Origin: a virus
Length of the DNA stretch: 33,218 bases
Virus record (IMG/VR): IMGVR_UViG_3300014903_000160
Span: 1-33,218 of that record
Reading direction: 5' to 3' (one strand)
Shown here: in pieces, positions 22,764-29,284 of the stretch
Position numbering within the stretch: the stretch's first letter is position 1
Layout of the letters: each line of letters opens with the position of its first letter
The notes under the pieces: generated by a model
What the model was told of the DNA's origin: nothing
Databases searched by the model: none
What the model saw: the letters and a program-made list of their open reading frames with translations, nothing else
Position numbers and translations under genes: made by a program

Positions 22764-23815
22764 AAGCTCTGATCGTTATGGGTTCTGTTTACTTTTACAG
22801 CTTTAGCACATTTGGGAAGGTCTTTCAATGAAGTAGCACCAACGTATGCACAACAGCTACGAAGCCCGCCAGTAATATCTAGCATAACAGATTCAACTGA
22901 ACCTTTATATGGAATAGTTTTTACCCTACCTTCACTGGTAGCGTAATCATTCATTCCACCATTATGTTTATTTTGGGCTTTTTCTGAGGACATGCCATAG
23001 AAAATTAGACTTTTCTTTTTATCATCTTCATATTCCCACTCACCTTCACACTCATCTGTTCCTGCCAGCATACCCCCCAACATAACAAAGTCGGCATTGG
23101 CCGCAAAAGCCTTACACACATCAGAGGGCATCCTACACCCGCCATCAGCACAGATCAAACCCATCCTGCGTTCACCGCTCTTGAGTCCATGAGCAGCGTG
23201 ACTACATTCAATAATCGCAGATAGCTGCGGGTATCCAACTCCCGTCTTGAGTCTGGTTGTGCAAGCACTTCCCGGCCCAATACCAACTTTTACAATATCT
23301 ACTCCACCATGAAGAATAAGCTCTTGTACCATCTCTGGCGTACAAACATTTCCTGCCATAATAATTGATCGTGGAAAGAAACTTCTTACTTGAGCACAAA
23401 AGTCAACAAACTTTTCGGTATATCCATTTGCAATATCAATACAGATATTTGGATCGTGATGTAGTTTTTCTTTGATTCTGATTAATTTTGTTATTTCATC
23501 CTCTGACATACCAACGCTAACCCAAACATTCTGCTCAACATTGTAGTAAGAAAAATATTCTTCTAGTGTTTGTGAGTCATAATGTTTATGTAAACAGGTT
23601 ATTGATTCATGGGTATTCATAGCAGTACCCATTCTAAAAGTGCCAGTAGTATCCATATTGGCCGCAATAATAGGCAGGCCATACCACTCTTTTGATGAAT
23701 GAAAAAATTTGAAACTCCTTTTTAAATCTACTTGTTTACGGCTTGCCGCTGGTGATCTCGCAGGTACAAGAAGTATATCATCAAAATCTAGCTTAACTTC
23801 ATCAACTATTTTCAT
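22760..23815 (-). CDS. guaC: GMP reductase (IMPDH/GMPR family)
   Basis: The 351-residue protein (from [19 protein letters not shown]) has the IMPDH/GMPR signatures: [14 protein letters not shown] at the cofactor site and [15 protein letters not shown], with the catalytic Cys at C185 (E. coli GuaC C186). Later come [16 protein letters not shown] and [16 protein letters not shown]. There is no CBS domain insert, and the length matches GuaC (347) rather than IMPDH (about 490). The reaction is NADPH-dependent GMP to IMP and ammonia, which rebalances purine pools. The ATG overlaps the upstream TGA (TGATG). The start at 23815 is chosen over the open upstream codons because of this junction. A phage copy is unusual. 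Confidence 0.9.
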   Translation of the reverse strand: MKIVDEVKLDFDDILLVPARSPAASRKQVDLKRSFKFFHSSKEWYGLPIIAANMDTTGTFRMGTAMNTHESITCLHKHYDSQTLEEYFSYYNVEQNVWVSVGMSEDEITKLIRIKEKLHHDPNICIDIANGYTEKFVDFCAQVRSFFPRSIIMAGNVCTPEMVQELILHGGVDIVKVGIGPGSACTTRLKTGVGYPQLSAIIECSHAAHGLKSGERRMGLICADGGCRMPSDVCKAFAANADFVMLGGMLAGTDECEGEWEYEDDKKKSLIFYGMSSEKAQNKHNGGMNDYATSEGRVKTIPYKGSVESVMLDITGGLRSCCAYVGATSLKDLPKCAKAVKVNRTHNDQSL

Positions 23816-24420
23816 CAAACACTCCAGTCGTATTCGTTCCACCATTTGCCAAAATCGTTTTGATTTATGACAATACCCTTTTTTCCACCCATGTATGATA
23901 TGGGCTTTACTAAATTATTATCTAGGACATGCTTATAAAGCCTAATTACATTTTGACTCCATAAGATTCCCCACTTAATATCTTTACTCTTTGATTCGAT
24001 TCGTTTAAAATGACGGTCGAGATTATAGTCTTTGGGTTTTTTAAGATCAACATTATCTTTTACTGTATTGTAGATGAACAATATACTAGCTCTTTCTTGA
24101 ATGTATGCTCTTATATCGGCTATCTTCAATGTAAGTTTACCTGCTGTTGGAACCCATTTTACTTCTAAAGGCTCATTGTCAATATTCAGATTACCCTGAA
24201 AGGTATATCCGCTTATTCTGTAATCTGCACCGGCTGTATTACCATGTGCAATAAAATGACCATCATTGTCACATCCATTGTTTGAATATTCTGTGACTTT
24301 CATAATCTGAAGAGACTCGACAACATGTAGCCAATTAGTAAAAAAATACTTTTCTAACTGTGTGCCAAACATAATGTCTCTTTTAAAGGTATCCTCAGAT
24401 CTATGATCGAATCGGTTCAT
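23815..24420 (-). CDS. Candidate PD-(D/E)XK-type endonuclease
   Basis: The 201-residue protein has GADYRISGYTFQGNL followed by EPLEVKWVPTAG and later TLKIADIRAYI. The DY...(13-17 residues)...ExK order fits the PD-(D/E)XK core, with D in GADYRIS and E/K in LEVKW. The rest is mixed alpha/beta with a basic C-terminal half (YNLDRHFKRIESKSKDIK). It could be a structure-specific or host-DNA-degrading nuclease. The ATG overlaps the MazG-like gene's TAA (TAATG) and its end overlaps guaC. The assignment rests on the core motif by eye, and an alternative non-nuclease role cannot be excluded. Confidence 0.5.
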   Translation of the reverse strand: MNRFDHRSEDTFKRDIMFGTQLEKYFFTNWLHVVESLQIMKVTEYSNNGCDNDGHFIAHGNTAGADYRISGYTFQGNLNIDNEPLEVKWVPTAGKLTLKIADIRAYIQERASILFIYNTVKDNVDLKKPKDYNLDRHFKRIESKSKDIKWGILWSQNVIRLYKHVLDNNLVKPISYMGGKKGIVINQNDFGKWWNEYDWSV

Positions 24421-24830
24421 TACAGATCTGCCTCTTTTACGAAGACACCATCAATCATTTTACCTTTTCTGTCTTTAATATCATCCCATGCCTTAGCCAA
24501 GCACGAAGAAATACTAAGACCGTTTCTTTCAGCAATATTGATTAGAACAACTATCATGTCACCAATATCATCAGATACATCTTTCCCCTTGCAGATGCTA
24601 TCAGACAGTTCACCAGCTTCTTGCATGAGTTTACAGAACTGGTCTTTATCTGTTGCCCCCTCAATGAGATTACGATCATGATGCCACTGGGTGATGTTCT
24701 CAATAAGTGTTTTAGTGCCGACATTATTTTTGATTGTATTTTTTGATGCATTTTCTAACATAGCTTGTCTAGCAAGATAATCCTTGCATGGGGTTTCATC
24801 ACTTCTGTCATCATAATTAATTACATCCAT
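24420..24830 (-). CDS. MazG-like nucleotide pyrophosphohydrolase
   Basis: The 136-residue protein carries the MazG motif KLMQEAGELSDSICKGK followed by DDIGDMIVVLINIAERN, in which the Glu and Asp residues would bind magnesium and the phosphates. The order EAGEL...DDIGD matches the all-alpha NTP pyrophosphohydrolase family. It would hydrolyse (d)NTPs to NMPs and pyrophosphate, shaping nucleotide or ppGpp-related pools; specificity unknown. ATG 24830 has AGGAGATTTATT upstream and lies 10 nt after the glycosyltransferase stop; the open frame upstream is not used. The stop overlaps the next gene by 1 nt. Confidence 0.87.
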   Translation of the reverse strand: MDVINYDDRSDETPCKDYLARQAMLENASKNTIKNNVGTKTLIENITQWHHDRNLIEGATDKDQFCKLMQEAGELSDSICKGKDVSDDIGDMIVVLINIAERNGLSISSCLAKAWDDIKDRKGKMIDGVFVKEADL

Positions 24831-24840
24831 AATAAATCTC

Positions 24841-25911
24841 CTATAGTATTTCGTTAATTTTATTAGCACATTTTTCCCAAGAAAGTTCTTTGCTAGTATC
24901 AATACCAGCTTGATTTATTTTTCGGTCAGTTTTCCATTCCTCGTAAACTTGACGCAAATGTTCAACCAACTCATCATAAGCATCACCTTCAAGAGATGCC
25001 CAAACTCCATTGTCTCCAACGAACCACTTACCGTCATATGCTGGCTCTTCTTCTACTATATTAATTAGTTTTGAGTTATCATTATTACAAAACTGTGTAT
25101 GAGCAGAGTAATTTGTAATAACTACCTGTTTTCCGCAAGCCATCATCTCAAGTGCTTCTAGGTTCCAGCCCTCTGCTCTTGCTGGAAAAACACCACAGTA
25201 GGTTTGTGCCATTATTTCTGCAAGTTGGTGCTGATACTGAACCCTATCAATCATTTTAACATTGGGTCTGCCGTATAGCTTTCTCCAACTATTTGTTTCT
25301 TGATCGTTTAGAAATGGGTTCTGGGTCATCATCCACAATTCTACTTCGCCATTGTCGCCAAACGCATCTTTAAATGCTTTATGAAGTATATCATGACCTT
25401 TTCTTACTTCCCATTTGCCACAATTAAAGAATACGCACTTGTGTGCTTCTTTGTTGTTTGACTCGTTAAATATCTTCCTGTCAACTCCGCATGGTACAAC
25501 ATGAATACGAGAACTGGGAGCACCTTGATTTAACAGTACGCTTTTAGCCCATTCAGAGGTTACAATTACTTCATCAGCAGAAGCTAAATGTGTCAATCTT
25601 CTTTGATTAAACTTGCTAACTTCAAAGAATGGTAACGCTACAAACTTCCCCTTCCCAATCCTGTGAGAAAGCTGGTTCTCGTGCCATATCTTTAGGCATG
25701 TCCCGTCATGCAAATTGTCTTGCTTTGCAATATCTTCTCGAATATTATTAATTACATCTTCACCTACCTGTGCAGGAGGAGTAATTGATTGCTCATTGGG
25801 GATAGCCCACAGAGTTACATCTGCAATTTCTCTGAGTTCCTTCCAGACGTTGTATCCGACAACCCCATACCCTAGAGAATTGATCGGTACATTTAAATTA
25901 ATTTTCTTCAA
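24841..25911 (-). CDS. GT4-type glycosyltransferase
   Basis: The 356-residue protein (from a TTG at 25911, reading KKINLNVPINSLGYG) has a GT-B fold outline: DEVIVTSEWAKSVLLNQG, HVVPCGVDRKIFNE, then CGKWEVRKGHDILHKAF, and the E-x7-E type donor site ARAEGWNLEALEMMACG. Late comes VITNYSAHTQFC. It would transfer a sugar from a nucleotide-sugar donor, perhaps to phage DNA, capsid, or a host surface glycan; the acceptor is unknown. The TTG start is supported by an AGAGG site 9 nt upstream; no ATG lies near. It overlaps the small frame 25898-25972 upstream. Confidence 0.85.
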   Translation of the reverse strand: MKKINLNVPINSLGYGVVGYNVWKELREIADVTLWAIPNEQSITPPAQVGEDVINNIREDIAKQDNLHDGTCLKIWHENQLSHRIGKGKFVALPFFEVSKFNQRRLTHLASADEVIVTSEWAKSVLLNQGAPSSRIHVVPCGVDRKIFNESNNKEAHKCVFFNCGKWEVRKGHDILHKAFKDAFGDNGEVELWMMTQNPFLNDQETNSWRKLYGRPNVKMIDRVQYQHQLAEIMAQTYCGVFPARAEGWNLEALEMMACGKQVVITNYSAHTQFCNNDNSKLINIVEEEPAYDGKWFVGDNGVWASLEGDAYDELVEHLRQVYEEWKTDRKINQAGIDTSKELSWEKCANKINEIL

Positions 25912-25972
25912 TGTATTGTTCCTCTTCAATCAGATAGGAAGCAAACCAGATAGCAATTCCAAGCTCAATCAT
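25898..25972 (-). CDS. Possible 24-residue membrane leader peptide
   Basis: A short frame reads MIELGIAIWFASYLIEEEQY and ends in Glu-Glu-Asn. ATG 25972 is preceded by GGAG at about 6 nt, and the TAA at 25898 lies 14 nt past the glycosyltransferase TTG. The first half is hydrophobic enough for a membrane segment, the second very acidic. It might be a coupled leader peptide for the glycosyltransferase. An upstream in-frame ATG (25984) has no ribosome site. It is a weak call because of its size. Confidence 0.35.
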   Translation of the reverse strand: MIELGIAIWFASYLIEEEQYIEEN

Positions 25973-25984
25973 CAGACACTCCAT

Positions 25985-26021
25985 AAAAAAAGCCATAGGG
26001 ATTTGTTAATCTCTCTATGGC
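25985..26021 (-). terminator. Rho-independent terminator after cytidylyltransferase gene
   Basis: On the minus strand GCCATAG pairs with CTATGGC around a 16-nt loop, followed by seven U. It lies about 40 nt after the cytidylyltransferase stop. A TATAAT box begins 2 nt upstream of the hairpin, so a start about 7 nt on would fall inside the ascending arm and prevent the hairpin. Confidence 0.88.
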
Positions 26022-26022
26022 A

Positions 26023-26028
26023 ATTATA
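26023..26028 (-). promoter_or_regulatory. TATAAT -10 box overlapping terminator
   Basis: The minus strand reads AGAGTATAATTGCC. It is a perfect -10 hexamer next to the hairpin at 25985-26021, suited to start the glycosyltransferase unit. No convincing -35 hexamer is seen 16-18 nt upstream. The flanking AGAGTATAATT also occurs at 18169 and 29256. Confidence 0.45.
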
Positions 26029-26060
26029 CTCTATGAGATGGGTTTTAGTTTATCAAAACT

Positions 26061-26501
26061 CTAGTTGTTTGAGACATTTTTTATGAGGTCGCTGGATGAT
26101 TCTGTCTTTTCTCCTCCGACATTAAAAATCATATCTATTCCTAATTGGTCACACATACCTTGCTCTGGAATGTCACTTTTCCTGTCTCCACCGTTCATAA
26201 ATGCAATGCTGTCAATAAATGGAGCTTGGAATGAGATGCTCGTATAAACTCTTTCAAGAGTCTTACATACAGTACCATCTAAATCATCAGCAATAATTGC
26301 ATAATCTACAGCTTTCAATGCTTGAACAATTCTAAGCCTAGAGTCTTGATCCATAAATGGAGTTGAGCCTTTTACCTTTACTTGTTCGTCGCTGTTTACG
26401 ATGACCCACAACTGATCGCACTTTTTCTTTGCTGATTCGATGTAATCCAAATGTCCAGTATGAATTGGGTTAAAATAACCTGATACAATACCTATTCGCA
26501 T
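26061..26501 (-). CDS. Cytidylyltransferase-like nucleotidyltransferase
   Basis: The 146-residue protein starts MRIGIVSGYFNPIHTGHLDY, with the HxGH motif of the nucleotidyltransferase superfamily that includes TagD, RfaE C-terminal domain and NadD. Further on, VIVNSDEQVKVKGS and DQDSRLRIVQALKAVDYAII are also typical of the TagD/RfaE branch. It would activate a phosphorylated substrate (such as glycerol- or sugar-phosphate) with CTP or ATP, perhaps to supply the adjacent glycosyltransferase. The open frame extends upstream into the tRNA, but ATG 26501 with GAAGGATCAAAA is used. It is the last gene before the terminator at 25985. Confidence 0.83.
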   Translation of the reverse strand: MRIGIVSGYFNPIHTGHLDYIESAKKKCDQLWVIVNSDEQVKVKGSTPFMDQDSRLRIVQALKAVDYAIIADDLDGTVCKTLERVYTSISFQAPFIDSIAFMNGGDRKSDIPEQGMCDQLGIDMIFNVGGEKTESSSDLIKNVSNN

Positions 26502-26554
26502 TTTTGATCCTTCTTTTTTATTAAAATATCTTAAATCCATGTAAATCCTCCAAG

Positions 26555-26627
26555 AGCCACCTATGGGAATCGAACCCATAACCTGTTGATTACAAATCAA
26601 CTGCTCTGCCAATTGAGCTAAAGTGGC
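26555..26627 (-). tRNA. tRNA-Thr (anticodon UGU)
   Basis: The 73-nt cloverleaf reads with acceptor GCCACTT paired to AGGTGGC (one G-U), D arm GCTC...GAGC, anticodon stem GTTGA/TCAAC with loop TTTGTAA giving anticodon TGT, and T arm ATGGG/CCCAT with a TTCGATT loop. CCA is not encoded. It decodes ACA Thr codons. It follows the tmRNA by about 20 nt on the same strand and precedes the cytidylyltransferase. No other tRNA was seen in the window. Confidence 0.95.
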
Positions 26628-26646
26628 AAAATGGCAGTTTGATTAC

Positions 26647-26958
26647 TAGGGTACTGCCGAACCCCGTCTTATTTACCAGAATAGAGCCTTTCTACTTTTG
26701 AAACCTGAAATGTTAATACACGACAAATTCATTAGTATCACCCCCTTCGATTCGAGTGCAATGACTCGGATTTAAAGTAAAGTAAGTAAAACGCCCGTTT
26801 GGGTTATAAGGACGAGCAACTCCCCATGCAGACTAAGCTGCGAGTGCGTAATTCTCTACGTCACTTAAAAAATTTAGTCAGCTTTTAACGAGGCCAACTG
26901 ACCAACCTCGGCATGAGATATGAAACTTCATACAACCTGTCGAATCCAATTCACCCCC
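26647..26958 (-). ncRNA. ssrA: tmRNA (transfer-messenger RNA), 3' end non-canonical
   Basis: On the minus strand the 5' end GGGGGTGAATTGGATTCGAC, then CATGCCGAGG...TTGGCCTCGTTAAAAGC (pseudoknot 1 as in E. coli) and a short tag frame ending AATTACGCACTCGCAGCTTAG show tmRNA. The tag reads about SDVENYALAA then TAG, ending like the E. coli ANDENYALAA tag. It would rescue ribosomes stalled on broken mRNA. The 3' part has AGGCTCTATTCTGG and then GACGGGGTTCGG, where the T arm is expected, but the following bases (CAGTACCCTAG) do not complete a normal T stem and only partly pair with the 5' acceptor strand. The 3' end at 26647 is approximate. The RNA is about 312 nt, shorter than usual (about 350). 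It begins 4 nt after an HNH gene. Confidence 0.85.
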
Positions 26959-26961
26959 GTG

Positions 26962-27438
26962 TTAGATAAACCAACCTATCATTCTTTTAAAGAGTGGAGG
27001 TGGAGGCATCGAAGCCTCGTCCAGCTTTGCATCCGTAACATTCTTTTTACATGCTTCTTCTTTTGATAGAACGCCTGAATGAATTTCTCTATGGCAGTTT
27101 GCACATAGCATCAGGCATTTTTCAAGTTCTAAGATAATCCTTTCCTTGGAGAAACTACTCATCTTGCTAACCTCAAACTCTTTTTCACCTGTTTTGAAGT
27201 GGTGAAATTCTATAGCACCCAAGCAACGGTTATAACCACAAACAGTACACTCATACTTGCCGTAATATTCTGTGATAATATCGGTCAGTCTATCACTTGC
27301 ATGTTGGTCATAGCATTTTTTACACTTTGACTTTAGCTTTTGATTGCCGTTCTTGTCGTACCCGTTGCTATAAAAGTTTGCTTTTGTAAACTCAAATGAT
27401 TGTTTACATCCGGTACAAGATTTTAATTCCATTTCCAT
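26962..27438 (-). CDS. HNH endonuclease beside the tmRNA
   Basis: The 158-residue protein has an N-terminal CxxC finger (SCTGCKQSFEF and KSKCKKCYDQH), then ECTVCGYNRCLGAIEFHHF and LEKCLMLCANCHREIHSG. The HH...H and Cys pairs make the beta-beta-alpha-metal nuclease core of HNH enzymes. It would nick or cut double-stranded DNA, and such phage genes are often homing elements. The stop lies 4 nt before the tmRNA 5' end, so the two could be co-transcribed. ATG 27438 follows AGAAAGGAAAGC. A TATAAT box lies 29 nt further upstream. Confidence 0.87.
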   Translation of the reverse strand: MEMELKSCTGCKQSFEFTKANFYSNGYDKNGNQKLKSKCKKCYDQHASDRLTDIITEYYGKYECTVCGYNRCLGAIEFHHFKTGEKEFEVSKMSSFSKERIILELEKCLMLCANCHREIHSGVLSKEEACKKNVTDAKLDEASMPPPPLFKRMIGWFI

Positions 27439-27466
27439 GCTTTCCTTTCTAAGAACTAGTTAATCA

Positions 27467-27472
27467 ATTATA
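27467..27472 (-). promoter_or_regulatory. TATAAT -10 box upstream of HNH/tmRNA unit
   Basis: The minus strand reads CAAGTATAATTGATT, about 29 nt before the HNH start codon. A good -35 is not visible at the normal distance. It would drive the HNH, tmRNA and tRNA transcript. The AGTATAATTG core is shared with other intergenic sites in the window. Confidence 0.4.
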
Positions 27473-27491
27473 CTTGACAATTGATCTATAG

Positions 27492-27779
27492 TTACCTAAA
27501 AAGCTGAAAAAATGGAGGAGGACAGTATCTTGGCTGAGAAGGGCCAATTTGAAAATTAAATTTACCGACTCTAAGATTCAACCCTCTAAATGGCTGCACC
27601 CTATGCTTCGGGCATTGACATCTCACTGGATGACGATGAGGTGTAACTCTCGATGGATTATTGCGTTGCCATTGTCTTTGATATCTTTGTTGAACCTTCC
27701 AAGGACTTTGAGCCGATGCTCCTGTTGCACAAGCTAGAACAGCTACTACAACCAATGTTTTTAACATGTTTTTAATCAT
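27492..27779 (-). CDS. Small exported basic protein
   Basis: The 95-residue protein has a clear Sec signal peptide, MIKNMLKTLVVVAVLACATG followed by ASAQ, with likely cleavage after ASA. The mature part is very basic with Arg, Gln and His (QQRYQRQWQRNNPSRV, PHRHPVRCQCPKHRV) and has three Cys, ending FFQLFR. It has no known fold. The ATG overlaps the DUF1501 stop in an ATGA junction, so it is co-translated with it. It may act in the periplasm, on the cell wall or outer membrane. Secreted small proteins are uncommon in phage operons. Confidence 0.8.
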   Translation of the reverse strand: MIKNMLKTLVVVAVLACATGASAQSPWKVQQRYQRQWQRNNPSRVTPHRHPVRCQCPKHRVQPFRGLNLRVGKFNFQIGPSQPRYCPPPFFQLFR

Positions 27780-29008
27780 GATATCTCCTTTAAAATATTC
27801 TTCGATTCTTCCTTAACAATATAATGAGGACGACCATCCGTAGCCGTATATCTCGTTTTTTTCTTCATCCCTAAATGGTCAAAAATAGTCCAAGCTAAAT
27901 CTTCTGGGGTTGTTCTACCGTCTGGTTCGTAATCGTCAGCAGTTGCATTTGATTGACCAATGGTTCTACCCATATCATAGCTTCCACAACTAATCATTAG
28001 AGGTGCGAGCTTTCCAAAGTGATCGCGACCCTGATTTGCATTTACCTTTGGAGTTCTTCCAAACTCAGAAGTAACCACAAGCATAACTCTTTCGTACATA
28101 CCTCTTGCTTCCAATGTATCCATAATCTTAGCAAGATAAGTATCGAGGACAACCTGTTGATTACCAAGGCCATTTGCAATATTTGTGTGCATATCCCAAC
28201 CACCAAGATTTAAAGTTACAAACTTTGATCCAGCTTCTAAAAGCCTGATAGCAGTAAGTGCGTCTGAGCCAAAAGAATTTTCTTTAAAAGAATCATAGTC
28301 TTTATCATTCTCAACTCTAAATGCTTCCGATGCTTTACCGAGAATAATATCAACAGACTGCTCACGAAGAGCCGACCAATCTTTTGCTAATTGCTGATCC
28401 CTTGCACTAAACTGTTTATCAATAACATCTAATGCAAACAATCTTTTTCTAAACGCATCGCTTGATCCAAGAAGTTGCAAGTCTCTACGACCTTCTCTAG
28501 TTGCATCAAAGCCCATGTATTTACCACCAAGCCAAGCAGCATCGTCATGTGCAAATCCTCCGATTTTTACATAATGAGGTAGTCCATCATTGGTATTAGG
28601 CCCATGATATCTGCTCATCATACTTCCATGACTAGGCCACTTGGAACTTGTTCCTGCACCAAAGTTTGCTTCACCCGTTACAACCCAGTGAACAGAACTA
28701 GCATGGTTTTGATCTCTATGACCAAATGCTCTAGGGATAACGATTTTATCTGTTCGTTTAGCAAGTTCTTTAAAAAGACCTCCAAGCTCGATGCCAGCAA
28801 CATTTGTTTTTATTGCACCTGTAACTGATCTTCTATCAGCAGGAGCAAGAGGAATAGGGTTGAAAGTCTCGATGTGTGAAGCACCACCATTGAGAAAGAC
28901 AAACAACACAGCAGTATCGTCTACGTTTGCTGGATCAGCATAACTAGCCTCAACATTTCCAACTACAAAAGTACCAGCACCAATCTTTAAAAAGTCTCTT
29001 CTTTGCAT
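27776..29008 (-). CDS. DUF1501-family protein with Tat signal
   Basis: The 410-residue protein opens with a twin-arginine signal, MQRRDFLKIGAGTFVVG, then FVFLNGGASHIETFNP, a DUF1501/alkaline-phosphatase-superfamily start. Later come VLDTYLAKIMDTLEARG, VMLVVTSEFGRTPKVN and GRDHFGKLAPLMISCG, which are diagnostic of this family (DSGAxH-like and TSEFGRTP motifs). Members are exported and abundant in Planctomycetota and Verrucomicrobiota; their biochemical function is not established, though they share a sulfatase-like fold. Here the gene follows a membrane peptide gene by 1 nt and precedes a Sec-exported peptide, forming an exported cassette. A phage copy suggests host-envelope or polysaccharide interaction (inference). 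Length is near the family norm of about 430. Confidence 0.9.
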   Translation of the reverse strand: MQRRDFLKIGAGTFVVGNVEASYADPANVDDTAVLFVFLNGGASHIETFNPIPLAPADRRSVTGAIKTNVAGIELGGLFKELAKRTDKIVIPRAFGHRDQNHASSVHWVVTGEANFGAGTSSKWPSHGSMMSRYHGPNTNDGLPHYVKIGGFAHDDAAWLGGKYMGFDATREGRRDLQLLGSSDAFRKRLFALDVIDKQFSARDQQLAKDWSALREQSVDIILGKASEAFRVENDKDYDSFKENSFGSDALTAIRLLEAGSKFVTLNLGGWDMHTNIANGLGNQQVVLDTYLAKIMDTLEARGMYERVMLVVTSEFGRTPKVNANQGRDHFGKLAPLMISCGSYDMGRTIGQSNATADDYEPDGRTTPEDLAWTIFDHLGMKKKTRYTATDGRPHYIVKEESKNILKEIS

Positions 29009-29009
29009 A

Positions 29010-29192
29010 TCATGTATCCCACGTTTGAATTTCTGGATCGCCCGTAAATGGCCCCATACTTTGAGGCATCATCTTAACTGGCACTGGAACCTCTTTAATT
29101 ACAACAGGAACGTGCCTTTTATTTTCCCAAACAATATAGGCAGCTAACATCAAGGATGACGCTACGAAAAAACCTAACATGAACTCTCTCAT
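29010..29192 (-). CDS. Small single-span membrane protein upstream of DUF1501
   Basis: The 60-residue protein has an N-terminal membrane segment, LGFFVASSLMLAAYIVW, followed by a basic and proline/valine-rich tail (NKRHVPVVIKEVPVPVKMM) that ends in an acidic segment. It resembles a signal-anchor with an exposed tail. The ATG has GAGGGCGGTTCA upstream, and its stop is 1 nt before the DUF1501 ATG. It begins the exported cassette after a promoter-like TATAAT box at 29256. No family was recognised; an accessory to DUF1501 export or anchoring is possible. Confidence 0.75.
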   Translation of the reverse strand: MREFMLGFFVASSLMLAAYIVWENKRHVPVVIKEVPVPVKMMPQSMGPFTGDPEIQTWDT

Positions 29193-29255
29193 TGAACCGC
29201 CCTCGTTACGAATTTAGTTTAGTGAGTCCTGAGATGCTAGTCCTATACTATATCA

Positions 29256-29284
29256 ATTATACTCTACCATGCACGACAACTCCA
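29256..29284 (-). promoter_or_regulatory. Candidate promoter of exported cassette
   Basis: The minus strand has TATAAT (29256-29261) in AGAGTATAATTG. About 18 nt upstream TTGGAG (from 29285) could serve as a weak -35, inside the end of the 513-residue gene. It would start a transcript about 60 nt before the membrane-peptide ATG. The -10 is strong, the -35 is poor. Confidence 0.4.

Noticed and set aside
26061-26612. Longer reading of the cytidylyltransferase frame from 26612
   Set aside because: The extension reads through the tRNA-Thr gene; the ATG at 26501 has a good ribosome site and begins with the family's conserved strand and HxGH motif.
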